Positions 15,912 to 27,145 are shown, counted from the first letter of the stretch. The stretch: DNA of 64,000 bases from Leeuwenhoekiella aestuarii (GCF_004104055.1 NZ_QOVJ01000001.1:1178001-1242000); one strand, 5' to 3'. The notes: a model not told the origin generated them from the letters alone. Made by a program: numbers and translations.

Positions 15912-16592
15912 ATGAACAAATTCAATTTATTAAGCCAAGCAACAGCGATAAAGCTATTTAGAACAACTAGTGCTATTGTTGAGTATGTCGTCATTGAAGA
16001 AGAATTAAATGAATTATTCAATTACTGCATCTTACTCCAAGAGTCGACACAAGATAAAATTGATCAATTAGTTAGTGAGCGTGAGGAGCTTGAAAAAGAA
16101 TCTTATAAACGTTTTGAATTTGATGGCATACAATTCAAGAATATAGATACTATTGACGGAATTGAAAATTTCGAAATTCCATCTTGGAATGCCCTGTTTG
16201 AATTTACAGTACCTATGAATCAAATTTTACTCATAAGTATATTCTTGGAAAAATCACTAAAATCTTTATGTGCTGAATATAGTCCTAATAATGATTCTAC
16301 ATATTATGATGGTTATAATCTCAAGATTAAAAGGAATAGACAAGAAAGTCTCATCTGCACCTATATTAAATACCTTGAACAACAATGCGGATTGAAAAAC
16401 GTATCAAATCCAACCATTGAATATTTAAATCAAAATATCAGACCGCTTAGAAATTCTTTTGTACACGGTGATTGGATGACTATTAAAAGATATACTGAAG
16501 AAATTGATATCAATGAAGTTTTTATTTCCGTTTCAAATCTATTTCGAATCATTGAAGAAAAGTATCTAAATAAATCCAATGCGAATATATAA
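15912..16592 (+). CDS. Hypothetical protein with HEPN-like RxxxxH motif
   Basis: 226 residues, helical throughout. Near the C-terminus the string PLRNSFVHGDW contains R-x4-H, the active-site pattern of HEPN ribonucleases, which are common in toxin-antitoxin and abortive-infection systems. The N-terminal half is charged and may form a coiled coil (ESTQDKIDQLVSEREELEKE). It lies 171 bases after the putative ADP-ribosyltransferase gene and 176 before hsdM, on the same strand. The HEPN call depends on one motif and helical context. Confidence 0.45.
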   Translation: MNKFNLLSQATAIKLFRTTSAIVEYVVIEEELNELFNYCILLQESTQDKIDQLVSEREELEKESYKRFEFDGIQFKNIDTIDGIENFEIPSWNALFEFTVPMNQILLISIFLEKSLKSLCAEYSPNNDSTYYDGYNLKIKRNRQESLICTYIKYLEQQCGLKNVSNPTIEYLNQNIRPLRNSFVHGDWMTIKRYTEEIDINEVFISVSNLFRIIEEKYLNKSNANI

Positions 16593-16768
16593 GGGCGAAT
16601 GTGGTCTTATTAAGGTATTCGTTTTATTATTTTCGTACGCTTACCTAAGAGATAAGATTCGACAGCATCAATTGATATCTATCAAAATTAAATACTTTAG
16701 CTTTAGCAAAGTTCATAAGAAAAAGCAGGATCTAACCTGCTTAGGATAAAACACATTTAAAAACAATA

Positions 16769-18316
16769 ATGACAAGTACATCACAAAGAGCCGAATTACA
16801 AAGTAAAATCTGGAGTATAGCCAATGACGTTAGAGGTTCAGTAGATGGATGGGATTTTAAACACTTTGTATTAGGAACGCTTTTCTATCGATTTATCAGT
16901 GAAAATTTCACTTTATACATTGAAGGTGGAGATGAAGGAATAGACTACGCCAATTTATCAGATGATGTAATTACTCCGGAAATAAAAGAAGACGCTGTAA
17001 AAACCAAAGGGTATTTCATTTATCCGAGCCAGCTTTTTGTTAACGTAGTTAAAGATGCGAACACCAATCCAAACTTAAATACAGACCTTGCGGCTATATT
17101 TACTGCTATCGAAAGTTCTGCCAATGGGTTTCCTTCCGAAGAAGATATTAAAGGCTTGTTTGCCGATTTTGATACTACAAGTAGCCGACTAGGTAGTACA
17201 GTAGAAAGCAAAAACAGCCGTTTAGTAAAGGTTTTAAAGGGAGTTGCGGGTTTAAGCTTTGGAAGTTTTGAAGATAATAAAATCGATTTCTTTGGAGATG
17301 CCTACGAGTTTCTAATTTCTAACTATGCCGCCAATGCAGGTAAATCTGGTGGGGAATTCTTTACTCCGCCTAACGTTTCGCATCTCATAGCCAAACTAGC
17401 ATTGCATAAACAAAAGACGGTAAATAAAATATATGATCCTGCGGCCGGTTCAGGTTCCTTATTGCTGCAGGCAAAACCCTACTTTAAAGATCATATTATA
17501 CAAGAGGGTTTCTACGGTCAAGAAATTAACTATACCACTTATAACTTGGCTCGTATGAATATGTTTTTACATAACATCAATTACGATAAGTTCCACTTAG
17601 TGCACGGAGACACTTTGGAACATCCAGAACTGGGAGATGAAAAACCCTTTGATGCCATTGTTTCCAATCCGCCATATTCGGTAAAATGGATTGGTAACGA
17701 CGACCCCACGATGATTAACGACGATCGTTTTGCACCGGCTGGCGTATTAGCACCTAAATCAAAGGCAGATTTTGCTTTTGTATTACACGCTTTAAGTTAC
17801 TTATCCAGTAAGGGTAGAGCAGCATTGGTTTGTTTTCCGGGTATTTTCTATCGTGGCGGTGCCGAACAAAAAATCAGAAAATACCTTGTCGACAATAACT
17901 TTATAGAAACGGTGATCTCTTTAGCACCTAACCTATTTTTTGGAACTTCTATCGCGGTGAATATCCTGGTGCTTTCCAAAAGTAAAACCGATACGAAAAC
18001 TCAATTTATAGATGTAAGCGGAGAAAATTTCTTTAAAAAGGAAACGAATAATAACGTATTGCTTGACCAACATATCGATAAGATTATAGAGATGTTCGAC
18101 AGCAAAGAAGAAGTAGCCCACGTAGCAACAACTATCGATAATAATAAAATAGCAGAGAACGATTACAACCTATCCGTAAGTTCTTATGTAGAACCTAAAG
18201 ACACCCGAGAGAAAATAGATATCAAGGTTTTAAATAAAGAGGTTGCCCAAACCGTAAAAAAAATAGATACACTTCGTGCTGAGATTGATAACATCGTAAA
18301 AGAGATTGAAGGATGA
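16769..18316 (+). CDS. hsdM: Type I restriction-modification methyltransferase subunit HsdM
   Basis: 515 residues. The N-terminal domain starts as in HsdM_N ([20 protein letters not shown]). The AdoMet site is [12 protein letters not shown] (about residue 222) and the N6-adenine catalytic motif is NPPY (about residue 300). The enzyme modifies adenine in the sequence chosen by HsdS as an M2S1 complex. Its stop overlaps the hsdS start by 4 bp (ATGA), and the order hsdM-hsdS-prrC-hsdR is that of the E. coli prr locus. Length and all motifs look intact. Confidence 0.97.
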   Translation: MTSTSQRAELQSKIWSIANDVRGSVDGWDFKHFVLGTLFYRFISENFTLYIEGGDEGIDYANLSDDVITPEIKEDAVKTKGYFIYPSQLFVNVVKDANTNPNLNTDLAAIFTAIESSANGFPSEEDIKGLFADFDTTSSRLGSTVESKNSRLVKVLKGVAGLSFGSFEDNKIDFFGDAYEFLISNYAANAGKSGGEFFTPPNVSHLIAKLALHKQKTVNKIYDPAAGSGSLLLQAKPYFKDHIIQEGFYGQEINYTTYNLARMNMFLHNINYDKFHLVHGDTLEHPELGDEKPFDAIVSNPPYSVKWIGNDDPTMINDDRFAPAGVLAPKSKADFAFVLHALSYLSSKGRAALVCFPGIFYRGGAEQKIRKYLVDNNFIETVISLAPNLFFGTSIAVNILVLSKSKTDTKTQFIDVSGENFFKKETNNNVLLDQHIDKIIEMFDSKEEVAHVATTIDNNKIAENDYNLSVSSYVEPKDTREKIDIKVLNKEVAQTVKKIDTLRAEIDNIVKEIEG

Positions 18317-19533
18317 ATTATCTAGAAAAATTATTAGATGGAGTTGAGGTTCAATGGAAAACTTTAGCTGATTATGCCGATTATGAACAACCAACCAAAT
18401 ATCGCGTAAAATCAAAACTTTATAGTGACGAATACAAAACACCTGTATTAACTGCGGGTAAAACATTTTTATTGGGATATACTAATGAGACCAACGGTAT
18501 ATACAAGGCATCAGAAAATCCTGTGATAATTTTTGATGATTTTACGACTGCTAATAAGTGGGTAGACTTTGATTTTAAAGTGAAATCATCTGCAATGAAG
18601 ATGATAACATCTAAAGATGAATCAAAAGCTTTATTAAAGTATTTGTATTATTGGTTAAACACAATTCCAAGTGGACTAGTTGAAGGGGATCATAAACGAC
18701 AATGGATTAGTAATTATGCGAATAAGGAAATCCCTATCCCTTGTCCCGATAAGCCAAAAAAATCCCTAGAAATTCAACAAAAAATAGTTGATATTCTCGA
18801 TACGTTTACAGAGCTTACCGCAGAGCTTACCGCAGAGCTTACCGCAGAGCTTACCGCTCGTAAACAGCAATTTGAATATTATCGAGAAGAATTGCTAAGT
18901 TTTGATAAGGATAAAGTTCAACATTTACAAATGGGCGATGAAACCCTAGGGGAGTTTATACGTGGCAAAAGATTTGTAAAAACCGATATTATTGAAGAAG
19001 GAGTTCCTACGATTCACTATGGAGAAATGTATACCCATTATGGTACTTGGGCAGATCAGACAAAATCTTTTGTCAGTAGAGAATTGGTAGATCGTAAAAA
19101 GTTGAGACTTGCTGAAAAAGGAGATGTTGTTATAGTCGCAGCTGGAGAAACTATTGAAGATATAGGGCAAGGAACAGCTTGGCTAGGTAATGAAGGTGTA
19201 GTTGTTCACGATGCTTGCTTCTATTACAAAAGTAGTTTGAACCCCAAATATGTAGCTTATTTTACACGTACCAGACAATTTCACGATCAAATTAAGAAAC
19301 ATATTCGTACAGGAAAAATTTCTGCAATAAACTCAAAAGGTCTAGGTACAGCTATAATCCCAATACCTTCCCCAGAAGAGCAAGAACGTATTGTAGGTAT
19401 CCTCGATAAATTTGATATCCTTACCTCTTCTATTAGTGAGGGTTTACCCAAAGAAATAGAATTAAGGAAACAGCAATATGAGTTTTACAGAGCCTTATTA
19501 TTAGACTTTGCGAAAAAAAATATAGCAATATAA
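18313..19533 (+). CDS. hsdS: Type I restriction-modification specificity subunit HsdS
   Basis: 406 residues with two target-recognition domains (about 1-155 and 205-370), each followed by a conserved helix: [19 protein letters not shown] in the middle and [20 protein letters not shown] at the end. The central helix carries tandem TAEL repeats made by a 12-base unit (18811-18858), as in the EcoR124 family, where the number of TAEL copies sets the spacing between the two halves of the recognition site. The second domain ([14 protein letters not shown]) is typical. It starts inside the hsdM stop and ends one base before prrC. Confidence 0.95.
   Translation: MNYLEKLLDGVEVQWKTLADYADYEQPTKYRVKSKLYSDEYKTPVLTAGKTFLLGYTNETNGIYKASENPVIIFDDFTTANKWVDFDFKVKSSAMKMITSKDESKALLKYLYYWLNTIPSGLVEGDHKRQWISNYANKEIPIPCPDKPKKSLEIQQKIVDILDTFTELTAELTAELTAELTARKQQFEYYREELLSFDKDKVQHLQMGDETLGEFIRGKRFVKTDIIEEGVPTIHYGEMYTHYGTWADQTKSFVSRELVDRKKLRLAEKGDVVIVAAGETIEDIGQGTAWLGNEGVVVHDACFYYKSSLNPKYVAYFTRTRQFHDQIKKHIRTGKISAINSKGLGTAIIPIPSPEEQERIVGILDKFDILTSSISEGLPKEIELRKQQYEFYRALLLDFAKKNIAI
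18811..18858 (+). repeat. Four tandem 12-bp repeats inside hsdS (TAEL repeats)
   Basis: GAGCTTACCGCA three times and GAGCTTACCGCT once, in frame, coding for the TAEL spacer between the two recognition domains. Gain or loss of a unit keeps the frame but adds or removes four residues, changing the DNA spacer length read by the enzyme. Confidence 0.9.
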
Positions 19534-19534
19534 T

Positions 19535-20713
19535 ATGAGTCAATCCTTAGAGCAAATAGCACAGAAACTTATCGACGCTGATAAAAAAGTACAGTTAATC
19601 TATGCTTTTAATGGTTCGGGTAAAACAAGACTGTCTCGTAAATTTAGATTGTTGGTTGACCCTAAATTTACAGATGAAGAGCAGGAAGAACAAGAAGAAT
19701 CAGGGATTAGAGTAATGTATTACAATGCATTCACAGAAGACCTATTTTACTGGGATAATGATCTAGATGGAGACACAAAAAGAAAGTTAATCATACGCCC
19801 CAATAATTTTACTGATTTAGCCTTGGGGTTCTTGAAAGATCAGGGTTTAGATATCAATATTGCGACTAATTTTCAGCATTTTACTACAGATTCTATAACA
19901 CCTAAATTCAATGAAGAATATATTGCTCAAGATAAAAATGGAAATGATGTTACTGTAAAGGCATATTCGGAAGTAACTTTTTCAGTAGCAACTGGTGATG
20001 AAAGAAGTGAGCCTAATATCAAAATTTCCAAGGGTGAAGAAAGTAATTTTATTTGGTGTGTATTTTACAGTCTTTTAGAACAGATAGTAGAAATATTAAG
20101 TATCACAGAAGTTGAAGATCGATCCACTAACGACTTTAACGACTTAAAATATATTTTTATTGATGACCCCATAAGTTCACTTGATGAAAATCATGTAATC
20201 GAGCTCGCTGTAAACCTAGCGGGGTTAATCAAAAAATCTGATAATTTAAAGTTTATTCTGTCTACGCACGATCCATTATTTTATAATGTTTTATACAATG
20301 AATTAGGCAATAAAAAATGTTATTTACTTGATAAATTAGAGGATGGGACGTTTGAATTAGAAGAAAAACAAGGTGATTCTAATAAAAGCTTTTCATATCA
20401 TCTTTATTTAAAAAATACTATTGAAAATGCTATTGAAAAAAATGACATTCAAAAATATCATTTTGTTTTGCTTCGTAACCTTTATGAAAAAACTGCAAAT
20501 TTTCTTGGATATTCAAAGTGGTCTGATCTCCTACCTTCCAATGACAGACAGGCTTACATCAGCCGTATAATGAATTTTTACAGTCACAGTACTTTATCAA
20601 ACGAGGAGGTTAGAGAACCAACTCAGCCAGAAAAACAAATAATTAGTTTTTTGTTTAATTACTTAGTAGAAAATTCAAAATACCTGAAAGAAGAGGAAAA
20701 TGTCACAGTATAA
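19535..20713 (+). CDS. prrC: PrrC-type anticodon nuclease (ABC ATPase)
   Basis: 392 residues. Walker A is FNGSGKT (residues 25-31), the ABC signature region [10 protein letters not shown] (about 164), Walker [14 protein letters not shown] (about 208) and a His switch in [10 protein letters not shown]. The C-terminal nuclease triad of PrrC is present with the right spacing: R314 and E318 in [10 protein letters not shown] and H351 in NFYSHSTLS (E to H +33). In E. coli PrrC is held silent by the type I enzyme and cuts tRNA-Lys in its anticodon when a phage inhibits that enzyme. Here the gene sits in exactly the prr position, between hsdS (1 bp gap) and hsdR (14 bp overlap). Target tRNA not testable from sequence. 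Confidence 0.9.
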   Translation: MSQSLEQIAQKLIDADKKVQLIYAFNGSGKTRLSRKFRLLVDPKFTDEEQEEQEESGIRVMYYNAFTEDLFYWDNDLDGDTKRKLIIRPNNFTDLALGFLKDQGLDINIATNFQHFTTDSITPKFNEEYIAQDKNGNDVTVKAYSEVTFSVATGDERSEPNIKISKGEESNFIWCVFYSLLEQIVEILSITEVEDRSTNDFNDLKYIFIDDPISSLDENHVIELAVNLAGLIKKSDNLKFILSTHDPLFYNVLYNELGNKKCYLLDKLEDGTFELEEKQGDSNKSFSYHLYLKNTIENAIEKNDIQKYHFVLLRNLYEKTANFLGYSKWSDLLPSNDRQAYISRIMNFYSHSTLSNEEVREPTQPEKQIISFLFNYLVENSKYLKEEENVTV

Positions 20714-23700
20714 ACCCATAGCAGAATCTAAAATTTTTATTGTTTTAGATAACTATAAAAATTTTTCAGAAGTTAATGAAGCCCCGGTGAGCTATCAAAC
20801 CGAAGCGGCATTAGAAAAAGAGCTCATTCAAGATCTAAACAATCAAGGGTATGAAGTACTACCGCAGCTTAATCAACAATCAATGCTAGCTAATGTGCGG
20901 GTACAATTGCAAAATCTAAACGATATGCAATTTACCGATAGTGAGTGGCAGCGTTTTGTAGTAGAATACTTAGATAAACCTAGCGACAATAGTACCGATA
21001 AAACAAGAAAAATACACGACGATTATATATACGATTTTGTATTTGATGATGGACATATACAAAACATCTATTTAGTAGATAAACAAAATATTACACGAAA
21101 TAAACTGCAAGTTATTTCGCAATTCGAGCAAAAAGGCACACACGCCAATCGTTATGATGTGACCATATTAGTGAATGGTTTGCCTTTAGTTCAAATAGAA
21201 CTTAAAAAAAGGGGTATTGCGATACGAGAAGCTTTTAACCAAGTGCATCGATATACTAAAGAGAGTTTTAATGCCACAAATTCCCTATTCAAATACCTAC
21301 AGCTTTTTGTCATCACCAACGGTACAGATACCCGCTATTTTGCCAATACGGTAGAGCGTAACAAAAATAGTTTTGACTTTACCATGAACTGGGCAAAGTC
21401 TGATAATTCGCTTATCAAAGATTTAAAAGATTTTACAGCTACTTTTTTTCAGAAAAATACCCTGCTCAACATTCTGATTAACTATTCGGTGTTCGATATC
21501 AATAACACCTTACTTATAATGCGCCCTTATCAAATCGCCGCTACCGAACGAATGCTTTGGAAAATTCAAAGTAGTTATGCGGCAAAAAACTGGGCAACCA
21601 CAGAAAGTGGGGGTTATGTATGGCACACCACAGGGTCTGGTAAAACCTTAACCAGTTTCAAAGCCGCTCGTTTGGCTACGCAATTGGATTTTATAGACAA
21701 GGTATTCTTTGTGGTAGATCGTAAAGATCTGGACTACCAGACGATGAAAGAATATCAGCGCTTTTCGCCTAACAGTGTAAACGGTTCTGAGAGTACTGCA
21801 GGTCTAAAACGCAATATTGAGAAAGAAGATAATAAGATTATTGTCACTACTATCCAAAAATTGAATAACCTCATTAAGAGCGAAAAAGACTTAGCCCTAT
21901 ACCATAAGCAAGTCGTATTCATTTTTGATGAAGCCCACCGCTCCCAATTTGGTGAAGCCCAGAAAAACCTGCAGAAAAAATTTAAAAAGTACTATCAGTT
22001 TGGGTTTACCGGAACCCCTATTTTTCCGGACAACGCTTCCGGGGCAGAAACCACAGCCAGTGTCTTTGGCCGGGAATTACATTCCTACGTGATCACCGAT
22101 GCCATTAGGGATGAAAAGGTTTTAAAATTCAAGGTAGACTATAACGATGTACGTCCCCAATTTAAAGGCTTAGAAACCGAGCAGGATTTAGATAAGCTAA
22201 GTGCTGCAGAAAACAAACAAGCATTATTACATCCCGTACGTATCCGGGAAATATCGCAGTATATTTTAAAGCATTTTAGACAGAAAACGCACAGAACTAA
22301 AGGAGGCAATAGTGGTTTTAATGCCATGTTTACTGTAAGCAGTATTGATGCGGCTAAGTTGTACTATGAATCCCTAAATGCACTGCAAAAGGACAGTGAT
22401 AAACCCCTAAAAATTGCGACCATCTTTTCATTTGCAGCCAATGAAGAGCAGAGCGCTGTTGGTGAAATTCCCGATGAATCTTTTGAGCCCTCGGCTATGG
22501 ATCTGAGTGCTAAGGAGTTTTTGACCAAAGCGATCAACGATTATAATACTATGTTTAAAACCAGTTTTGGAGTAGATAGTAAGGAATTCCAAAACTACTA
22601 TCGGGATTTAGCCAAACGGGTTAAAAATCAGGATGTCGATTTTCTAATTGTTGTTGGGATGTTCCTGACCGGTTTTGACGCGCCTACCCTCAACACGCTA
22701 TTTGTGGATAAAAACTTGTGCTATCACGGCTTAATGCAGGCCTTCTCACGCACTAACCGTATTTACGATGCGACTAAGACCTTCGGAAATATTGTGACCT
22801 TTCGAGACTTAGAAAAAGCTACTGTAGATGCCATTACGCTTTTTGGTGATAGCAAAACTAAAAATGTGGTCCTTGAGAAAAGCTACCGGGAATACCTGCA
22901 GGGCTTTACTGATATCGCAACTGGAAAAGCACGCCGTGGCTATCTGGAGATTGTTCAAGAGCTTAACGAAAAGTTCCCCCATCCCGATCTGATCGAAACT
23001 GAAAAGCAAAAAAAGGAATTTTCTAAGCTCTTCGGAGAGTATCTGCGTGTAGAAAACATCTTGCAAAACTATGATGAGTTTAGCTATCTGAAAGCCCTGC
23101 AGGACATTGATAAAAATGATCCTGAAGCACTAGAAGCCTTTAAAGAGAACAACTTTCTGACCGATGCCGATATCGAAAATATGAAGGATATCACGGTGCT
23201 TGAAGAGCGCACGGTTCAGGACTACCGCTCTACTTATAATGATATTCGCGATTGGCTGCGCAGGGAGCGCCAGGGAAAGGAAGCAGAAGAATCGGGCATC
23301 GACTGGGACGATGTGGTATTTGAAATTGACTTGTTAAAATCTCAGGAAATCAATCTGGATTATATTCTCGAATTGATTTTTGAAAACAACAAAAAAACTA
23401 AAAACAAGTCAGACCTGATTGAAGAGATCAGGCGCGTCATACGGGCCAGTATCGGCAACCGGGCTAAAGAAAGCCTGGTGGTTGATTTTATCAATACTAC
23501 CGATTTAGATGCCATACAGGACAAATCAACGATCATTGATTCCTTCTTCAAATATGCACAGGAAAAGCAAAAACAAGAGGCTGAAGAACTCATTAAAGAA
23601 GATCAATTAAATCAAGAGGCTGCAAAACGTTATATTCTAACTTCTTTAAAGCGGGAATACGCCAGCGAAAACGGAACGGAATTAAATTCTATACTACCTA

Positions 23701-23804
23701 AGATGAGTCCTTTAAATCCGCAGTATTTAACCAAAAAAAGAAGTGTGTTTCAGAAAATAGCAACTTTTGTAGAAAAATTTAAAGGAGTTGGTGGGCAGCT
23801 TTAA
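20700..23804 (+). CDS. hsdR: Type I restriction enzyme motor/nuclease subunit HsdR
   Basis: 1034 residues. The N-terminal PD-(D/E)xK nuclease is visible as [20 protein letters not shown] (about 150-170). The SF2 motor has [13 protein letters not shown] (about 308), [10 protein letters not shown] (about 408), GFTGTPIF and [11 protein letters not shown] (about 680), and a helical C-terminal domain binds the methyltransferase. The protein translocates and cuts unmodified DNA. It begins inside prrC, so prrC and hsdR are translationally linked. Intact by length and motif set. Confidence 0.97.
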   Translation: MSQYKPIAESKIFIVLDNYKNFSEVNEAPVSYQTEAALEKELIQDLNNQGYEVLPQLNQQSMLANVRVQLQNLNDMQFTDSEWQRFVVEYLDKPSDNSTDKTRKIHDDYIYDFVFDDGHIQNIYLVDKQNITRNKLQVISQFEQKGTHANRYDVTILVNGLPLVQIELKKRGIAIREAFNQVHRYTKESFNATNSLFKYLQLFVITNGTDTRYFANTVERNKNSFDFTMNWAKSDNSLIKDLKDFTATFFQKNTLLNILINYSVFDINNTLLIMRPYQIAATERMLWKIQSSYAAKNWATTESGGYVWHTTGSGKTLTSFKAARLATQLDFIDKVFFVVDRKDLDYQTMKEYQRFSPNSVNGSESTAGLKRNIEKEDNKIIVTTIQKLNNLIKSEKDLALYHKQVVFIFDEAHRSQFGEAQKNLQKKFKKYYQFGFTGTPIFPDNASGAETTASVFGRELHSYVITDAIRDEKVLKFKVDYNDVRPQFKGLETEQDLDKLSAAENKQALLHPVRIREISQYILKHFRQKTHRTKGGNSGFNAMFTVSSIDAAKLYYESLNALQKDSDKPLKIATIFSFAANEEQSAVGEIPDESFEPSAMDLSAKEFLTKAINDYNTMFKTSFGVDSKEFQNYYRDLAKRVKNQDVDFLIVVGMFLTGFDAPTLNTLFVDKNLCYHGLMQAFSRTNRIYDATKTFGNIVTFRDLEKATVDAITLFGDSKTKNVVLEKSYREYLQGFTDIATGKARRGYLEIVQELNEKFPHPDLIETEKQKKEFSKLFGEYLRVENILQNYDEFSYLKALQDIDKNDPEALEAFKENNFLTDADIENMKDITVLEERTVQDYRSTYNDIRDWLRRERQGKEAEESGIDWDDVVFEIDLLKSQEINLDYILELIFENNKKTKNKSDLIEEIRRVIRASIGNRAKESLVVDFINTTDLDAIQDKSTIIDSFFKYAQEKQKQEAEELIKEDQLNQEAAKRYILTSLKREYASENGTELNSILPKMSPLNPQYLTKKRSVFQKIATFVEKFKGVGGQL

Positions 23805-23837
23805 AGTCTTTAATCGCTTGATGGAAAATGCAAACCT

Positions 23838-24740
23838 ATGAATATTTATAAATTACAGGCAAACCAACTTAGGGGTATTAAAGAAAAGCCTTTTAAATTA
23901 GAAAAGGAAATGCAGCAGGTATTTGAAGCCAACCTGAGCACGATTATGGAATTGCAATTGGTAAAATCTGAGTGTTCCATTAAAAACAAGCGTATTGATA
24001 CCCTGGCTTATGATCCCCAGTCTAAAGCCTTTATAATCATCGAATACAAGCGGAATAAAAACATCAGCGTAGTAGATCAGGGCTTTACCTATTTAAGTTT
24101 AATGCTGGAGAACAAGGCTGATTTTATTGTAGAATACAATGAAACCCTAAAAGCCAGCTTAAAACGTACCGATGTGGATTGGAGCCAGACCCGGGTTGTT
24201 TTTGTTTCTACAGGATTTACCGAAAATCAAAAAACAGCGACCAATTTTAAAGATATTGCTATTGAATTATGGGAGGTAAAACGCTACGAAAACAACTTAA
24301 TCAGCATTAACCAAATTAAGAAAAGTAGATCTGCAGAAAGTATTAAACCCATCACAGCTTCCAATTCAAAGCTGGAATCTGTAGCAAAGGAAATTAAAGT
24401 CTACACCGAAGAAGACCACCTCGTCCATAAATCTGACGAAGTGATTGAACTCTACGAAAGCTTTAAACAGGCTATACTTAACCTTGCAGATGATATAGAA
24501 CTCGAACCTAAGAAGCTCTACATTGCTTTTAAAAAGGAAAAAAATATATCAGATATTGTGATCTTAAAAAAGGGTTTGAAATTATTTATCAACTTACCCA
24601 AAGGCAGATTAGAAGACCCCAAAGGCATCATGCGTGATGTTTCCAATACTGGGCATTGGGGTAACGGGGATTACGAAACTTTAATAAAGAACACAAAGAA
24701 TTTAGAGTATTTGATGAGCTTAATTAAGCAAGTCTTGTAG
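23838..24740 (+). CDS. DUF5655 protein with PD-(D/E)xK-like N-domain
   Basis: 300 residues in two parts. Residues 20-150 look like a restriction-endonuclease fold of the DUF91/NucS sort: RIDTLAYDPQSKAFIIIEYK gives D-x(n)-E-x-K. Residues 190-300 match the DUF5655 domain (KLYIAFKKEKNISDIVILKK, LFINLPKGRLEDPKGIMRDV, HWGNGDYET), often labelled a predicted transport protein without real evidence. It follows hsdR by 33 bases and may be co-transcribed. A nucleic-acid or defence role is likely from the fold and place; the function is not established. Confidence 0.72.
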   Translation: MNIYKLQANQLRGIKEKPFKLEKEMQQVFEANLSTIMELQLVKSECSIKNKRIDTLAYDPQSKAFIIIEYKRNKNISVVDQGFTYLSLMLENKADFIVEYNETLKASLKRTDVDWSQTRVVFVSTGFTENQKTATNFKDIAIELWEVKRYENNLISINQIKKSRSAESIKPITASNSKLESVAKEIKVYTEEDHLVHKSDEVIELYESFKQAILNLADDIELEPKKLYIAFKKEKNISDIVILKKGLKLFINLPKGRLEDPKGIMRDVSNTGHWGNGDYETLIKNTKNLEYLMSLIKQVL

Positions 24741-24759
24741 TTATTTAAAATTTTGCAAT

Positions 24760-25587
24760 TTGATTAATGTCATAAATACGGAATTGCTTCTGGAGGAGAT
24801 ACAGACGGATGGCCATGCCCCCTTAAAATTCCTATGTGATAATAATAAAATATACTATTGCAAATACCTTAATGCATTTAACAAACACGAGCTAAATCTT
24901 TTAGCTTATGAGATGATTTCAAGTCATTTATTAAAAAGACTATCCATTCCAACACCTGAAGTTGCTTTGGTTAAGGTTGCAAGGGGGACATTGAATAAAT
25001 ATAAAATTCGTTATAATCGTAGACTCAAGGAAGGGAATATTTGTTTTGGATCTCAAGAGATAACACCAGCTCAGGAACTACAAGCAATTCAAACATTTTC
25101 TAAATATGACTTTAATAGAATTTCAAACCCAGCAGACCTTGTAAGAATTGCAATTTTTGACTTATGGACAAACAATGTGGATAGAGGTAGAAATTTTGAA
25201 GGAGGTATCAACTACAATCTCTTAATAGCTTCAGAATTGAACAAACAAAAGATTTATGCATTCGATAATGCTTTCACGTTTGGTGGCGTTGACGAAATCG
25301 GTATTTTTAATGCTAATTCCATTCCTAATGCCTATAATAAACTAGTTCTATCACCGTTTTACCGAGACATTATCCAACACATAGCAATAAAAGATTTCAA
25401 CAAAATTGTGGATAATTTTATACCTTTACTTTTTATTTCTTATAGTGAATTGATTAATGAAGTCATAGATCAATTGCCATCAGAATGGCTCTTAACAAAA
25501 AATTTAAATGATCGTATAGATAAGTTTTTATCAAACAAAGAACGCATCGAAGCTATTAAAACGATAATCTTACGTTCCAAATCATGA
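24760..25587 (+). CDS. HipA-like kinase
   Basis: About 275 residues starting at TTG 24760; no better start precedes the conserved part. Features of the HipA-like kinase domain are a Lys strand (YYCKYLN), the catalytic loop DLWTNNVDRGRN with N-x-D, and a metal-binding segment in IYAFDNAFTFGG. HipA-type toxins phosphorylate translation factors, but these short HipA-like proteins have unknown targets. The stop overlaps the next gene by 4 bp (ATGA), suggesting a two-gene module like other HipA-like/DUF3037 pairs. Confidence 0.68.
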   Translation: MINVINTELLLEEIQTDGHAPLKFLCDNNKIYYCKYLNAFNKHELNLLAYEMISSHLLKRLSIPTPEVALVKVARGTLNKYKIRYNRRLKEGNICFGSQEITPAQELQAIQTFSKYDFNRISNPADLVRIAIFDLWTNNVDRGRNFEGGINYNLLIASELNKQKIYAFDNAFTFGGVDEIGIFNANSIPNAYNKLVLSPFYRDIIQHIAIKDFNKIVDNFIPLLFISYSELINEVIDQLPSEWLLTKNLNDRIDKFLSNKERIEAIKTIILRSKS

Positions 25588-26459
25588 AAACCTTTTTGAG
25601 CATATTGAGTGTTAAAACCAATTCCTTTTCCAGTGAGAAAATAGTAATTGGATTGTTGGCTGTTTCTGCCGATAAGGTTCATTTTGGTTATTCTAAAAAC
25701 AAAGTCAATCTTTTAAATAAGTTTTCGAGTGATGAGAAGATTTCTTTGTTTGTAGAATCTTTGTTATCTCAAATTAAATCCAGTGTAAAAGGGGAAAATA
25801 AAGAATTATCAAATTTGCAAATGAATTTGATAACAGATAAATCTATATTTTCTGAAGAATACTTTAACTATTTGAATAATTATAATAATGGTCTACTTCA
25901 TTTCTCTAAGCCTCTGGAAGTGAATTATGAATTTTCAGAAAATGACTTTTCCAAATATTTTAAAAACTTCATCGGTGAACCATTTATTGAGCTAAAGAAA
26001 GACTCCAAGAAAACATTTCATCAAAAACTAAAACCTTTACTAAATAAGGAAGGTTTATCAAATAAAGTTGATCTTCATTATACTTTCAATCCCAATATCT
26101 TTAAAGGAATTCTTAAAGACTGTTCTATTCCATTAATTACTAAAAATGGGAATATTAATTCGTTACAGGAAATTGATTTTACAAATAAACCTGTAACTAT
26201 AGCCAACAATTTATACGAGACCAAAATAATCCACGATGCTTTAAAAGGTTTCTCAACAAAAATTGACTGTGGCGTATCTAAAATCAAAGTAGCTTTTGAA
26301 GAACCAAAACTAGATACTGAACAACATAAAATGTTTGATTTGGCTATTAAAGAATATTCTGATCAATTTGAGTTTATAACTCCGGACGCTGTAGATTCTT
26401 TTACCGATAATATCTTGGAAAAAAATTATTCTAAATTCTCTTTGTTGGTAACAGGTTAA
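25584..26459 (+). CDS. Partner of HipA-like kinase, DUF3037-like N-terminus
   Basis: 291 residues, A/T-rich. The start (FLSILSVKTNSFSSEKIVIG, LLAVSADKVHFGYSKNKV) resembles DUF3037 proteins, which usually sit next to HipA-like kinases, but the protein is more than twice the usual size, and the rest is not recognised. Overlap with the kinase gene implies coupled translation, so an antitoxin or regulatory role is possible. No signal peptide or membrane span. Confidence 0.45.
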   Translation: MKTFLSILSVKTNSFSSEKIVIGLLAVSADKVHFGYSKNKVNLLNKFSSDEKISLFVESLLSQIKSSVKGENKELSNLQMNLITDKSIFSEEYFNYLNNYNNGLLHFSKPLEVNYEFSENDFSKYFKNFIGEPFIELKKDSKKTFHQKLKPLLNKEGLSNKVDLHYTFNPNIFKGILKDCSIPLITKNGNINSLQEIDFTNKPVTIANNLYETKIIHDALKGFSTKIDCGVSKIKVAFEEPKLDTEQHKMFDLAIKEYSDQFEFITPDAVDSFTDNILEKNYSKFSLLVTG

Positions 26460-26877
26460 AGATTAATCATTATAATTTTGTTTTCGAATCTGATATTTAA
26501 ACCTATTATACTTCTCAATTTACTTCAGGCCTCGTAAACAGATAAATCTTACTTCAAGCATTTTATCCAGTTTTAGAGCTATAATTTAACCAGAATCTAT
26601 CTGTTAACAAAACCTTAAATTACGCCTTTCAAAGACCCGTTTTCATACTCTCTTCATACTCTATCCTAGGCTTTGAGTAGGGGAAGGGGTATTTTGGGTA
26701 TGCTTTACGGTTATACTCCTGTTCCGGTAAGACCATCCAAAAGTCCGGATCCCGCTATATAATTCCTTGTTAACCGCATTATGTAACTACATTCACCCAC
26801 AAAAAGTGTGGTAACTTGTGGGCTCCGTGTGGAGTCACCCTGCTTTTTTAGGGGAGTTACTTAGCTCTAATTAGCGA
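26460..26877. other. Gap containing dispersed repeat copy B
   Basis: No gene seen. Copy B of the dispersed repeat occupies 26640-26690. A hairpin-like CCCACAAAAAGTGTG/CTTGTGGG region follows near 26797-26822. The rest shows no recognised content. Confidence 0.35.
26640..26690. repeat. Dispersed repeat copy B
   Basis: TTTTCATACTCTCTTCATAC then TCTATCCTAGGCTTTGAGTA, closely matching copy C (29608) and the left part of copy A (14191). A decayed integrase end follows on the other strand. Confidence 0.6.
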
Positions 26878-27125
26878 TTAAAGCATGACGATGCGTTCTT
26901 TATATCCGTCCAGAACCGAACTGGGAAGCGATTTCAAATACACCTGAGTCGTATTTAAGCTGGTGCCCGAACATTTCGGATATGTCTTGTAACGGCACTT
27001 CTTGCAGCATTGCCTTGGTGGCAAAGCTGTGTCTGACAACGTATTATTTTACGAAGTTCTAAACTATAGATTGGCCCTTATAAATTTTGACCGGTTCCTG
27101 ATGATCTGGAAACTCCTGTAACAAG
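26878..27125 (-). pseudogene. Decayed 3' end of a tyrosine integrase gene (1)
   Basis: Minus-strand frames read VVRHSFATKAMLQEVPLQDI then SEMFGH, the HxxR and H boxes of tyrosine recombinases. After a frameshift they read LNTTQVYLKSLPSSVLDGY then KERIVML and stop; the Y of TQVYL is the catalytic tyrosine. Only the C-terminal part remains, and an upstream frame (SLLQEFPDHQEPVKIYKG) is separated by stops. Confidence 0.8.
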
Positions 27126-27145
27126 GAGCGGAGTGAGTCGTCATC

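Noticed and set aside
16743-16760. Partial match of the first candidate guide (GGATAAA and ACAT) upstream of hsdM
   Set aside because: Only about 12 of 17 positions agree, with gaps in the middle and no G at the flanking position; in A/T-rich DNA this is expected by chance.
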